From contig NZ_CP135921.1 of assembly GCF_032397745.1 (NCBI RefSeq), forward strand, positions 930,001-994,000: a DNA stretch of 64,000 nt, read 5' to 3'. Positions within the stretch are counted from its first letter, which is position 1; every line of letters starts with the position of its first letter. The position numbers and the translations under genes were made by a program. The notes beneath the pieces were generated by a model. The model was given only the letters and a program-made list of their open reading frames with translations, was not told the DNA's origin and ran no database searches. The DNA comes from Bradyrhizobium prioriisuperbiae (lineage in GTDB: Bacteria > Pseudomonadota > Alphaproteobacteria > Rhizobiales > Xanthobacteraceae). Positions 9,314 through 18,235 of the stretch are shown here, one piece after another.

Positions 9314-10579
9314 CTATGCTTGGACGCTGCGCTTCAGGTTGGGCAGGAACACCGCCAGCAAACCAATCGCCGGCAGGAACGCGCAGATCGCATACACGAA
9401 ATCGATTCCCATGCGATCGGCAACCTCGCCGAACACCGCGGCGCCGATGCCGCCGGCACCGAACGCAAAGCCGAAGAACAGCCCGGAGATCATGCCGAAG
9501 CGATGTGGCAGCAATTCCTGCGCATAGACCATGATCGCCGGCATCGCGGAGGCCATGATGAAACCGATGATGACACTGAGCACCGCGCTCCACATCAGGT
9601 CGGCGTGCGGCAGCAGCAGCGTGAACGGCAGCGCGCCCAGGATCGAGGCCCAGATCACATAGCGACGCCCGATGCGATCGCCGATCGGCCCGCCGAAGAA
9701 GGTGCCGGCTGCGACCGCTCCAAGAAACAGGAACAGATAGAGCTGCGCGCTTTGGGTCGACACGCCGAACTTGTGAATGAGATAGAACGTATAATAGCTG
9801 CCGATGCTGGCCATGTAGAAATATTTGGAGAACACCAGCACGATCAGGATCGCGATCGCCATCGCAATGCGCGACGTCGACGGCGCGTGCGGATCGCGCA
9901 CGAGCTGGGCCGCCTTGCGCGGCACGATGCGGGGTTTGTACCAGTTCCCGATCCGCCACAAGATCACAATGGCCAGCGCCGCGATCAACGAAAACCACGC
10001 CAGACTCGGCTGGCCGAATGGCACCACGATCAGCGCCGCCAGCACCGGCCCCATCGCCGAGCCGAAATTGCCCCCGACCTGAAACACCGACTGTGCGAAG
10101 CCGAAGCGACCGCCGGAGGCGAGCCGCGCAATGCGCGCAGATTCCGGATGAAACACCGCCGATCCCAGACCGACCAAAGCCGCTGCCAGCAGAATGACGT
10201 AGTAGTGGTGCGCGACGCTGATCAGCAACAGGCCGAAGAACGTGAAGCCCATGCCGGCGGCAAGCGAATACGGCATCGGCTTCTTGTCGGTGACAATGCC
10301 GACAAGCGGCTGCAGCAGCGAGGCCGTTATCTGGAAGACCAGGGTGATCAGCCCGATCTGCGCGAAGTCGAGCGCGTAGTTGTCCTTCAGGATCGGGTAC
10401 ACCGATGGAATCAACGACTGCATGGTGTCGTTGAGGAAATGCGAAAAGCTGATGCTGCCGAGCACGACGTAGGTAGGCCCGGCGGAGATCTGGCCGGTGG
10501 TCGACGTCACTGTCGGCACGGCAACAGCGTCTTCGGCAATGACGACAGGCTTGTTCACGGCAGCGTCCAGCGATCGCAA
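9314..10579 (-). CDS. fsr: MFS exporter, fosmidomycin-resistance type
   Basis: A 421-residue major-facilitator protein with about 12 hydrophobic helices. The first helix region (LGSISFSHFLNDTMQSLIPS), the loop after helix 2 (PLVGIVTDKKPMPYSL) and GLGSAVFHPESARIARLAS are characteristic of the Fsr/FosR branch, whose E. coli member exports fosmidomycin. The natural substrate in this organism is unknown. It lies 96 nt downstream of glmM on the same strand and may be cotranscribed with it. The start at 10579 gives a 40-residue cytoplasmic lead that may be partly overlong. Confidence 0.87.
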   Translation of the reverse strand: MRSLDAAVNKPVVIAEDAVAVPTVTSTTGQISAGPTYVVLGSISFSHFLNDTMQSLIPSVYPILKDNYALDFAQIGLITLVFQITASLLQPLVGIVTDKKPMPYSLAAGMGFTFFGLLLISVAHHYYVILLAAALVGLGSAVFHPESARIARLASGGRFGFAQSVFQVGGNFGSAMGPVLAALIVVPFGQPSLAWFSLIAALAIVILWRIGNWYKPRIVPRKAAQLVRDPHAPSTSRIAMAIAILIVLVFSKYFYMASIGSYYTFYLIHKFGVSTQSAQLYLFLFLGAVAAGTFFGGPIGDRIGRRYVIWASILGALPFTLLLPHADLMWSAVLSVIIGFIMASAMPAIMVYAQELLPHRFGMISGLFFGFAFGAGGIGAAVFGEVADRMGIDFVYAICAFLPAIGLLAVFLPNLKRSVQA

Positions 10580-10675
10580 TTGATGGGGATCGATGCTGGT
10601 TTTATGGCCCGAACCGGCGCAAAACCAGCCTCATTTCACCATGGCAGCTGTGCGGCAGGCGTGGACGGCGCGTCG

Positions 10676-12022
10676 CTACGCGGCCGCCGCCTGGCTCAAG
10701 GCCGACACCACGATGTCGACCACCTCTTCGACCACGTCGCGATCGTCGCCCTCGCCCATCACACGGATCACCGGTTCGGTGCCGGAGGAGCGGACCAGCA
10801 GCCGGCCATGGCCGTTCAGCCTGTTTTCGGCGGCCTTGATCGCGGACTTCACTTCGGCATTGTCCAGCGGCTTGCCGCTGCGATACCGGACGTTCTTCAG
10901 GATCTGCGGCAGCGGATCGAAGCGATGGCAAACCTCCGACACCGGCCGTCCCAGCTTCTGGATCACCGCAAGCACCTGCAGCGCGGAGACGAAGCCGTCA
11001 CCGGTGGTGTTGTGGTCCGAGAGAATGATGTGCCCCGACTGCTCGCCGCCGACATTGTAGCCCTGCGCCAGCATCTGCTCGATGACATAGCGGTCACCGA
11101 CCGACGTGCGCACCAGCGACAAGCCCTCAGCGGCCAGATAGCGCTCCAGACCGAGATTCGACATCACGGTGGCGACGATGCCCGGCTTCGACAGCCGCCC
11201 GTCTTCCTTCCAGCTCTGCGCCACGACGGCAAGCAACTGGTCGCCGTCGACCACATGGCCGCGCTCATCGACGATGATGACGCGATCCGCATCGCCATCG
11301 AGCGCGATACCGATATCGGCGCGCATTTCGCGCACCTTGCTGCGCAGCGTCTCCGGCGCGGTCGAGCCGCAATCCTTGTTGATGTTGAAACCGTCGGGCT
11401 CGACGCCGATCGAGATGACATCGGCGCCCAGTTCCCACAGCGCCTCTGGCACCACTTTGTAGGCGGCGCCATGGGCACAATCGATCACGACACGCATGCC
11501 GTCCAGGCTGAGACTGCGCGGCAGGGTGCGCTTGGCGAATTCGATGTAACGATCGTGCACGCCGTCGATGCGGCGGGCGCGACCAAGGCTGGCGCTGCCG
11601 GCGAGCTTCTTGGTGATGCTCTCGTCCATCAACTGTTCGATCTGCATCTCGACATCATCGGACAGTTTGTAGCCGTCCGGCCCGAACAGTTTGATGCCGT
11701 TGTCGTCGAACAGGTTGTGGGACGCCGAAATCATCACGCCGAGATCGGCGCGCATCGAGCGCGTCAGCATCGCCACCGCCGGCGTCGGCATCGGGCCGAG
11801 CAGCAGCACATCCATGCCGACCGACGTGAAGCCGGCCACCATTGCGTATTCGATCATGTATCCCGAGAGGCGGGTATCCTTGCCGATCACCACGCGGTGG
11901 CGGTGATCCCCACGCTGAAACACCAGTCCTGCGGCCTGCCCGACCTTCAGCGCCAGCTCCGGCGTGATCACGCCATTGGCGCGACCGCGGATGCCATCAG
12001 TTCCAAAATACTTGCGAGCCAT
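10676..12022 (-). CDS. glmM: Phosphoglucosamine mutase
   Basis: GlmM interconverts glucosamine-6-phosphate and glucosamine-1-phosphate on the way to UDP-GlcNAc, feeding peptidoglycan and LPS. The protein (448 residues) starts [12 protein letters not shown] after Met, as is usual. It has the phosphoserine loop [15 protein letters not shown] (Ser near residue 101), the metal loop LDGDADR and the C-terminal phosphate-binding [12 protein letters not shown]. Two ATG codons lie in tandem at 12025 and 12022; the second has the better spacing from the GGGGGA ribosome site. It is not next to ftsH, its frequent neighbour. Confidence 0.96.
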   Translation of the reverse strand: MARKYFGTDGIRGRANGVITPELALKVGQAAGLVFQRGDHRHRVVIGKDTRLSGYMIEYAMVAGFTSVGMDVLLLGPMPTPAVAMLTRSMRADLGVMISASHNLFDDNGIKLFGPDGYKLSDDVEMQIEQLMDESITKKLAGSASLGRARRIDGVHDRYIEFAKRTLPRSLSLDGMRVVIDCAHGAAYKVVPEALWELGADVISIGVEPDGFNINKDCGSTAPETLRSKVREMRADIGIALDGDADRVIIVDERGHVVDGDQLLAVVAQSWKEDGRLSKPGIVATVMSNLGLERYLAAEGLSLVRTSVGDRYVIEQMLAQGYNVGGEQSGHIILSDHNTTGDGFVSALQVLAVIQKLGRPVSEVCHRFDPLPQILKNVRYRSGKPLDNAEVKSAIKAAENRLNGHGRLLVRSSGTEPVIRVMGEGDDRDVVEEVVDIVVSALSQAAAA

Positions 12023-12344
12023 CATTCCCCCGCTCTGCGTCCATCCCCCTGGACGCGAGCCACGATTATACGTCGGGGCTGCTTATAAAGCTTTTGAGAC
12101 GAAAACGACTTCAAAAAATATGATGAATCATTACTGGCTGACGGATCCTGTCCACCCGCAATACACTGAAATTGCTTGATAATTAATCAGACCAAGGTTT
12201 GAAAGGCTGCCCTGCCCCTACTTCTGCTCAAAACTCGGGGCCATCATTTTACAGCCTGACCTGCGACGGCCGGCCGGCACCGCCGGGTTCGGAGCGCACA
12301 ATCCGAACGACGATTCGACGCCGCCATTGCGGTGCGGTGAAGGT
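12023..12344. other. Intergenic region upstream of glmM, no gene seen
   Basis: About 320 nt between glmM and the small gene at 12345. It is locally AT-rich (around 12080-12190), consistent with promoter DNA for glmM. I see no convincing open frame, hairpin terminator or repeat. Confidence 0.5.
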
Positions 12345-12608
<264 letters not shown>

Positions 12609-12639
12609 TCAAACAACAAAGAGGGCTTTGGAAACTCCC

Positions 12640-13779
12640 ATGAAAGACATCACCTGCATCGAGGACCTTCGGCAGCTTCACAAGCGCCGGGTGCCGCGCG
12701 CCTTTTTCGGCTATGTCGACGCCGGCTCCTATGCAGAGGAAACGCTGCGCGCCAATCGCGAGGACCTGCAGAAGATCAAGCTGCGGCAGCGGATCCTGGT
12801 CGATATCTCGAAGCGCGATCTCGGCACCACGGTCCTTGGCGAGACAATCAAGTTGCCCCTGATCCTCGCGCCGATCGGCTCCGGCGGCATGCAGTATGGC
12901 GACGGCGAAATCCACGCCTGCCGCGCCGCCCAGGCCGCCGGCATTCCCTATACGCTCTCCACCATGTCGATCTGCTCGATCGAAGACGTCGCCGCCAATG
13001 TCGACAAGCCATTCTGGTTTCAGCTCTATGTGATGAAAGATCGCGGCTTCTGCAAAGCCCTGATCGAACGCGCGATCGCGGCGAAATGCAGCGCGCTGGT
13101 GCTGACTGTCGACCTGCAACTGCTGGGCCAGCGCCACGCCGACATCAAGAACGGGCTGTCGGTGCCGCCGCAGCTTCTGAAATTCAACAACATCGTCGAC
13201 TTCATCACCAAGCCGGGATGGGTCGCTGGCATCCTGCGCGGCAAGAGCCGGACTTTCGGCAACATTGCCGGTCATCTGCCGCACGCTCAGGATCTGGCCT
13301 CTATATCCGGCTGGGTCGCGTCGCAGTTCGACACCTCGCTGAACTGGAAGGACGTGGAATGGATCCGCAGCATCTGGCCGGGCAAGCTGATCCTCAAAGG
13401 CATTCATGATGTCGAAGACGCGCGCGAGGCGGTGAAGACCGGCGCGCACGGCATGGTGGTCTCGAACCACGGCGGACGCCAGCTCGACGGAGCCCCCTCG
13501 TCGATCTCCGTGCTGCCGAAGATCGTCGACGCGATCGGCACGCAGACCGAAGTGTTGTTCGATGGCGGTATCCGCTCGGGTCAGGACGTCATGCGCGCAC
13601 TGGCGCGCGGCGCGAAATCCTGCATGATCGGACGCTCCTATATTTACGGCCTCGGCGCCGGTGGCGAGGCCGGCGTCGCCAAGGCGATCGACATCATCGC
13701 GCAGGAGCTCAGCGTAACCATGGGGCTGTGCGGCATCAACAAGATCAGCGAGATCGGACCGCAGGTCATCGCAGAGTAA
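12640..13779 (+). CDS. lldD: FMN-dependent alpha-hydroxy-acid dehydrogenase (L-lactate dehydrogenase type)
   Basis: The protein (379 residues from ATG 12640) is a TIM-barrel flavoenzyme of the LldD / glycolate oxidase / mandelate dehydrogenase family, oxidising an L-2-hydroxy acid. It has the usual N-terminal segment (VPRAFFGYVDAGSYAEET), the FMN-contacting PLILAPIGSGGM and the active-site motif VSNHGGRQLDG with the catalytic His near residue 277. The exact substrate (lactate, glycolate or another acid) is not decided by these motifs. A TTG at 12628 would add four residues; GGAAA six bases before the ATG supports 12640. A bidirectional terminator follows. Confidence 0.85.
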   Translation: MKDITCIEDLRQLHKRRVPRAFFGYVDAGSYAEETLRANREDLQKIKLRQRILVDISKRDLGTTVLGETIKLPLILAPIGSGGMQYGDGEIHACRAAQAAGIPYTLSTMSICSIEDVAANVDKPFWFQLYVMKDRGFCKALIERAIAAKCSALVLTVDLQLLGQRHADIKNGLSVPPQLLKFNNIVDFITKPGWVAGILRGKSRTFGNIAGHLPHAQDLASISGWVASQFDTSLNWKDVEWIRSIWPGKLILKGIHDVEDAREAVKTGAHGMVVSNHGGRQLDGAPSSISVLPKIVDAIGTQTEVLFDGGIRSGQDVMRALARGAKSCMIGRSYIYGLGAGGEAGVAKAIDIIAQELSVTMGLCGINKISEIGPQVIAE

Positions 13780-13830
13780 CAGATCACACCGAAGCGCAAT
13801 GCTCTCTGCCTCGGTTCGCATCTGCAAACA

Positions 13831-13864
13831 AAAAGGCCGGCGTGCGAAACGCCGGCCTTTTTTC
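13831..13864 (+). terminator. Bidirectional terminator between convergent genes
   Basis: An 11-bp stem (AAAGGCCGGCG / CGCCGGCCTTT) with a 7-nt loop has T residues on its plus-strand 3' side and A residues on its 5' side. It can stop the dehydrogenase transcript and that of the gene at 13896-14519. Confidence 0.93.
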
Positions 13865-13895
13865 TTGTGCACGAGAAAACGCTCTGACGTCAGAT

Positions 13896-14519
13896 TTACA
13901 TCGGCGGCGTAATGCCGTCGCGACCGACCAGCACCCGCTTCGACGACAACGTGCCGTCACTGGATTTGGTGACGAAAGCGATGATCTTGGCGCCGGCCTT
14001 CAACTCGCTCTTGTCGCCGTCCGCGAAACTCACAATCGGCGTATCCGGACTCACCACGACTTTCTTCTCGCCATCCTTGTATTTGACCTCCAGCGACTTG
14101 CCGTCGTTGCCCTGGACCTCCTGGGCGGCGACGGTCGCGTTGGTCATTGTGCTGTTCGGGCGCAGATCGTACTGACGAAAGCCCTCGGCGGTGCCACGCG
14201 CGGATTCGGGGAAAATATGAATCGCGATCGCCTTCTGGCTGCCGTCGGCCTGGGGCATTCCGGTGACGCCGATGTAGGAGCCGGACTTCACGTCGGCGAG
14301 CGTGGCCTTGACGAGCCCCGTGACGACCACGTCGCCGGTCACACTGATCTTCTGGGTGGAACCATCGCGCGCCGTGACGGTGAGGGTGCCGCCATCGACG
14401 CTGTCGATGGTGCCGCGGATTCGTGAGGGCCCCTGCTGCTGGGCGAACGACGGGCCGGAGCCCGACACGACCGCAAGCACAATCGCTGCGGCGACGAGTT
14501 TCAGAGTTTTTTGGGGCAT
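13896..14519 (-). CDS. Secreted protein with repeated small beta domains (DUF5666-like)
   Basis: A 207-residue exported protein with a signal peptide ending SGPSFAQQQ. The mature part looks like two OB-like beta domains: RIRGTIDSVDGGTLTVTARDG (with metal- or ligand-free loops) and later SLEVKYKDGEKKVVVSPDTPIV, a pattern seen in DUF5666-type periplasmic proteins. No cysteines or catalytic motifs are visible. Function is unknown. It stands alone between the dehydrogenase terminator and the downstream end of aroE. Confidence 0.72.
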   Translation of the reverse strand: MPQKTLKLVAAAIVLAVVSGSGPSFAQQQGPSRIRGTIDSVDGGTLTVTARDGSTQKISVTGDVVVTGLVKATLADVKSGSYIGVTGMPQADGSQKAIAIHIFPESARGTAEGFRQYDLRPNSTMTNATVAAQEVQGNDGKSLEVKYKDGEKKVVVSPDTPIVSFADGDKSELKAGAKIIAFVTKSSDGTLSSKRVLVGRDGITPPM

Positions 14520-14610
14520 GAGATGTCCAGGTGAGCGTACATGAGAAGAGGCGGGATCAACCTACCCCTAACCCTGAAGATACGCCCCTATTCCCGGATT
14601 GTTACCCCGT

Positions 14611-15447
14611 TCACTTGCGTGTGAAGAGATCCGCCTCGACCAGCGCCCGCAGTTCAGGCGTGACGTGCGGTGTCTGCCCAAACCACAGCGAAAAGCCGCG
14701 CACTGCCTGGTACAACAGCATCCCCAGGCCATCCGCCGTCCGCAGCCCTCTTGCCGTGGCAGACGCAAGCAACGGCGTCACCAGCGGCGCGTAAACCAGA
14801 TCACTCACCACCGCGTCGGAAGGAAGCCGGCCGACGTCGAGGGCCAGCGCCGGCTGCCCGTTCATGCCAAGGGACGTGGTATTCACCAGCAGCCGTGTCG
14901 CGGGGAGGATATCGCCGATGGCATCCCATGCGACCACATGAACCCTGGCACCAAATTGCGATGCGAGCTCCTCGGCCCGGGCCTGGGTGCGATTGGCGAG
15001 GCCGATCCGGGCGATGCCGCGCTCCAGCAGGCCGAAGATCACGGCCCGCGACGAGCCCCCGGCCCCGAGCACCAGCGCTTGAGCCGTGCCGTCCCAGCCC
15101 GGCGCGCTGGCATCCAGATTATGGATGAAGCCTTCGACGTCGGTGTTGGTGGATCGCAGCACTCCGTTGTCGAACCACAGCGTGTTGGCTGCTCCCACCG
15201 CCTGCGCCCGCGCATCCGGCGATGCCAGCGCCAGCATGCGCTCCTTGTGGGGAATGGTGACGTTGGCGCCGACATAACCGTGCGACGTCAACTGCCCGAC
15301 GAAATCATCGATCGCATCGGGCGGCACGGCCTCGATCCGATAATCGCCGGCGATACCGAGCTTATCGAGCCAATACTTGTGGATGATCGGCGAGCGCGAA
15401 TGCGCCGCCGGCCAGCCAATCAGACATGCCGCGCGAAGCTTGCTCAT
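14611..15447 (-). CDS. aroE: Shikimate dehydrogenase (NADP)
   Basis: This enzyme reduces 3-dehydroshikimate to shikimate in aromatic amino-acid synthesis. The 278-residue length is normal. The substrate site shows HSRSPIIHKYW, NVTIPHKE (with the catalytic Lys) and GAANTLWF with the following NTDVEGF; the nucleotide loop is LGAGGSSRAVIFGL followed by LANRTQARAEEL. It follows a GlcG-like gene with a 3-nt gap, so the two are cotranscribed. In relatives aroE often sits with maf and coaE; its position here is unusual and it could be a second copy or a quinate/shikimate-utilising paralogue. Confidence 0.92.
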   Translation of the reverse strand: MSKLRAACLIGWPAAHSRSPIIHKYWLDKLGIAGDYRIEAVPPDAIDDFVGQLTSHGYVGANVTIPHKERMLALASPDARAQAVGAANTLWFDNGVLRSTNTDVEGFIHNLDASAPGWDGTAQALVLGAGGSSRAVIFGLLERGIARIGLANRTQARAEELASQFGARVHVVAWDAIGDILPATRLLVNTTSLGMNGQPALALDVGRLPSDAVVSDLVYAPLVTPLLASATARGLRTADGLGMLLYQAVRGFSLWFGQTPHVTPELRALVEADLFTRK

Positions 15448-15450
15448 TAG

Positions 15451-15882
15451 CTACACGCCGGCATCGGCTTTCAATCCGGCGGCCTCGATGGCAGCAATGG
15501 TGCAGGCCTCATCATTATCGGAAGTGTCACCGGAAATGCCGACCGCGCCGATGATGCTGCCGTCAGTGCCGCGCACCAGCGCCCCACCCGGCATCGGCGC
15601 GAACCGGCCGCCGCTGATCTCGGAAATCGCCGCGGCGAATTCCGGCTGCTTGGCGGCCCGTACCGCAAGCGGGCGACCGCCCGAATTGAACCCGAGGCAG
15701 CCATAGGCCTTGGCGCGGGCGATGTCGGGACGGAACAGACCGCCGCCATCCTCTCCGGAGAACGCTACCAGCACACCGCGCGCATCGAGCACGGCAACGC
15801 CGACCGGCTTCAGTTTCAGCTCACGCGCCTTGTGCAGCGCGGCTTCAATGATCTTTGCGGCTTGCGCCAGTGTGAGAGACAT
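15451..15882 (-). CDS. GlcG/HbpS-family protein (heme-binding-like, DUF336)
   Basis: A 143-residue protein that fits the GlcG/HbpS family throughout: KPVGVAVLDARGVLVAFSGEDG near the start, a central RAKAYGCLGFNSGG segment, GGRFAPMPGGALV and the C-terminal IIGAVGISGDTSDNDEACTIAAI. Family members bind heme or cobalamin-like cofactors or sit in glycolate clusters; the role is mostly unproven. It is directly upstream of aroE (3 nt apart), so it is probably translated together with it. The reason for this pairing is not known. Confidence 0.85.
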   Translation of the reverse strand: MSLTLAQAAKIIEAALHKARELKLKPVGVAVLDARGVLVAFSGEDGGGLFRPDIARAKAYGCLGFNSGGRPLAVRAAKQPEFAAAISEISGGRFAPMPGGALVRGTDGSIIGAVGISGDTSDNDEACTIAAIEAAGLKADAGV

Positions 15883-15903
15883 GGTTCGACCCGATCCTAG
15901 TAG

Positions 15904-15929
15904 TCTTGCCCGATAATCTTGCCCGATGA
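15904..15929. repeat. Tandem 13-nt direct repeat upstream of the GlcG-aroE pair
   Basis: TCTTGCCCGATAA is followed at once by TCTTGCCCGATGA (one mismatch), 22 to 47 nt upstream of the GlcG-like start codon. It may be a chance duplication or a protein-binding iteron. Confidence 0.6.
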
Positions 15930-15997
15930 TTTCTGGTTTGGGGCGTGTTCACCCGCCCGCTTTCTGGGTCAAACCACGTCAGGCCGGATGGAGTCAA

Positions 15998-17761
15998 TCA
16001 GGCAGGGTCGGAGCCGGACCGATCGATATTGGCGGCATCGGCCGTCGCCGGCGGTGAGACCGCGCCAATATTGGCGTGTGCCAGCGCGACCGCCGCAGCA
16101 ATGCTGGTCATGAAACGGACCTGCGGTTGGCGAACCCCATGAAGCAGCAGCGTATGTCGCACCGGGGCCCGCGCCCCGGTCACGTAGACACGCACATTCC
16201 TGCCCGCCGCCTTGCGCACAAAGCCTCCGAGCGTTGCTGCGGCGCTCGAATCCAGCAGCGGCACCGCCGACAGATCGATCACATAGGCTTTCGGATGTTC
16301 GGCGATCCGTTCCAGCGCATCGGCAACGGTCGCCGTCGCGCCAAAAAAGAAGGCCCCGGAAATGCGATACACCACCACATCGGGATCGGTCGCGAGTGTC
16401 GCGTCGTAAGGCACCCGCGCTTTTCCGCCCGCGGCGTCGGAGTGATCCTCATTCAACAAGAGCGGCACATTCATGACGTCAACGGTGTGAGCCATGCGAT
16501 GCAGGAACAGCAGCGAACTGAGGCCAAAGCCGGCAAGAATACCTTCCGTCAGATCACGAAACACAGTCAGCAGGAAGGTTGCCAGAACGACGATCGCATC
16601 GCTGCGTGACGCGCGCACCAGAGTTGCGAACGCGTGCCGCTCGGCCATGTTCCAGGCCACCGTCGCCAATACGCCGGCGAGTGCGGCAAGCGGAATGTAA
16701 CTCGCCAGTGGCGCGGCCAGCAGCATGAACAGCAACAGGAAGACCGAATGCAGAATCCCAGAGAGCGGCCCGCGTGCGCCGGATCGGACATTGGTCGCGG
16801 TGCGAGCAATGGTGCCGGTGACGCAAATGCCGCCAAACAGCGCGGAGGCCATGTTGGCGGCGCCCTGGGCGACCAGTTCGCAGTTGGAGCGATGGCGGCG
16901 CCCCGTCATGCTGTCGGCAACGACGGCCGACAGCAGGCTTTCGATGCTGCCGAGCAGCGCGAACGACAACGCCGACGGCAGAACCTCGATGATCTTGGCG
17001 AGCGTGATGGCTGGCAGTTGCGGTGCCGGAAGCCCGCGCGGGATGCCGCCGAAGCGGGTCCCGATGGTTTCCACTGGAAGATTGCAGGCCCACGCAACAA
17101 CCGTCACGAGGCCAACCGCGATGAGAAGTCCCGGCCAGTGCGGCCGCCAGATTCGAATCGCGACAATGGTTCCGATCGCCAGCGCCGACAACAGCACGGC
17201 GAACGGACTCACGGTCGGCCATGCCAAAGCCAGCGCCTGCAGCTTCGGCAACAGCGCGCCGGGTTCGGCGCCGGCAAGCGTAAACCCGAGAAGATCCTTG
17301 ATCTGACTGGCGAAGATGATGACGGCGATGCCAGCGGTGAACCCGACCGTGACCGGATAGGGAATGTATTTGATGAAGGTGCCGACCTGCAGGAAACCGG
17401 CGGCCAGCAGAATGAGGCCCGCGAGCATGGTGGCGAGGATCAGGCCATCGATGCCATGCAGATGGACGGTTGCCGCCACCAGCACGATGAACGCGCCGGC
17501 CGGACCGCCGATTTGAAACCGGCTGCCGCCGAGCAGCGAGACAACGAAGCCGCCGACAATGGCGGTATAGAGTCCGCGATCCGGCGTGACGCCCGATGCA
17601 ATCGCGATCGCCATCGACAGCGGCAGCGCGACGATCGCGACCGTCAGGCCGGCGACAACGTCGGCGCGAAAATCCCGCAGCCGATAGTTCTCGCGCAGCA
17701 CGGTGACGAGCTTCGGGGTGAACAGATCGACAAAGGTGGGTTGCAGAGCAGTGGCGGCCAT
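15998..17761 (-). CDS. SulP-family anion transporter with STAS domain
   Basis: A 587-residue inner-membrane transporter. The membrane part holds the SulP hallmarks: DVVAGLTVAIVALPLSMA in the first helices, VTPDRGLYTAIVGG, and GSRFQIGGPAGAFIV. From about residue 455 a STAS domain follows, with the loop VIDLSAVPLLDSSAAATL. Members carry sulfate, bicarbonate, dicarboxylates or other anions; the substrate is not determined here. The gene lies 68 nt downstream of a small XRE regulator in the same direction, suggesting coexpression and direct control. Confidence 0.92.
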   Translation of the reverse strand: MAATALQPTFVDLFTPKLVTVLRENYRLRDFRADVVAGLTVAIVALPLSMAIAIASGVTPDRGLYTAIVGGFVVSLLGGSRFQIGGPAGAFIVLVAATVHLHGIDGLILATMLAGLILLAAGFLQVGTFIKYIPYPVTVGFTAGIAVIIFASQIKDLLGFTLAGAEPGALLPKLQALALAWPTVSPFAVLLSALAIGTIVAIRIWRPHWPGLLIAVGLVTVVAWACNLPVETIGTRFGGIPRGLPAPQLPAITLAKIIEVLPSALSFALLGSIESLLSAVVADSMTGRRHRSNCELVAQGAANMASALFGGICVTGTIARTATNVRSGARGPLSGILHSVFLLLFMLLAAPLASYIPLAALAGVLATVAWNMAERHAFATLVRASRSDAIVVLATFLLTVFRDLTEGILAGFGLSSLLFLHRMAHTVDVMNVPLLLNEDHSDAAGGKARVPYDATLATDPDVVVYRISGAFFFGATATVADALERIAEHPKAYVIDLSAVPLLDSSAAATLGGFVRKAAGRNVRVYVTGARAPVRHTLLLHGVRQPQVRFMTSIAAAVALAHANIGAVSPPATADAANIDRSGSDPA

Positions 17762-17829
17762 TGTCGTCCTTTCCTGCCGCGTGAGTTGCCTTTGCAGGAT
17801 CGGCGACCGTTGCAGCCGCCGGTTTTCAG

Positions 17830-18096
17830 TCAGCGCAAATCTGGAGGCTTTGCATGTTTGAAACGCACGCCGCGCCCCCCCTCGGTGCTTTGCGCGTTAT
17901 CGCCGATCAGCTCGATCCCGGCGCGGTCGAAGGCTTCGACGACTTTCATCAAGGTATCGATCACACCGCGCACCGTGCCGTCGCTCGCCTCCATGCGCTG
18001 GATCGTCGGCAGCGACACGCCGGACATCTCCGCGAGTTGCCGCTGGTCGATACCGAGCAACGCACGCGCCGCGCGCATCTGAGCGGGAGTGATCAT
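17830..18096 (-). CDS. Small XRE-family helix-turn-helix regulator
   Basis: An 88-residue protein. Residues 5-58 form an XRE HTH (MRAARALLGIDQRQLAEM, then GVSLPTIQRMEASDGT), a form that often stands next to SulP genes in Rhizobiales. The tail DRAGIELIGDNAQSTEGGRGV is typical of this small group. It precedes the SulP gene by 68 nt, and a long palindrome lies just before its own start, so autoregulation together with control of the transporter is likely. The signal is unknown. Confidence 0.9.
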   Translation of the reverse strand: MITPAQMRAARALLGIDQRQLAEMSGVSLPTIQRMEASDGTVRGVIDTLMKVVEAFDRAGIELIGDNAQSTEGGRGVRFKHAKPPDLR

Positions 18097-18115
18097 GTCA
18101 ATTCCAAACGTTTAA

Positions 18116-18147
18116 TTATGGTGCATAAAACATCATTTATACCATAA
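18116..18147. promoter_or_regulatory. Palindromic candidate operator upstream of the XRE-SulP unit
   Basis: Two nested inverted repeats: TTATGGT (18116-18122) with ACCATAA (18141-18147), and ATAAA (18125-18129) with TTTAT (18136-18140). The element lies about 20-50 nt upstream of the XRE start codon in a strikingly AT-rich patch of an otherwise GC-rich window. This is where a repressor site overlapping the promoter would be. Confidence 0.68.
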
Positions 18148-18183
18148 ATACAATGGATATTTAGTCGAAAAGATTCTTCGTAG

Positions 18184-18213
18184 AAAAAGGGGCGCTGCGA
18201 ACAGCGCCCCTTT
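18184..18213 (-). terminator. Rho-independent terminator of the EF-G-like gene
   Basis: A perfect 9-bp stem (GGGGCGCTG / CAGCGCCCC) with loop CGAA is followed on the minus strand by five T residues. It lies 22 nt after the stop. Confidence 0.93.
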
Positions 18214-18235
18214 AGGCTTCCAAATCGGCGTCTGG

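Noticed and set aside
9251..12088. A 945-codon open frame on the plus strand across the MFS and glmM genes
   Set aside because: It lies antisense to two well-supported genes, is full of His/Arg/Gln/Asp residues with no recognisable domain, and is a usual artefact of high-GC DNA.
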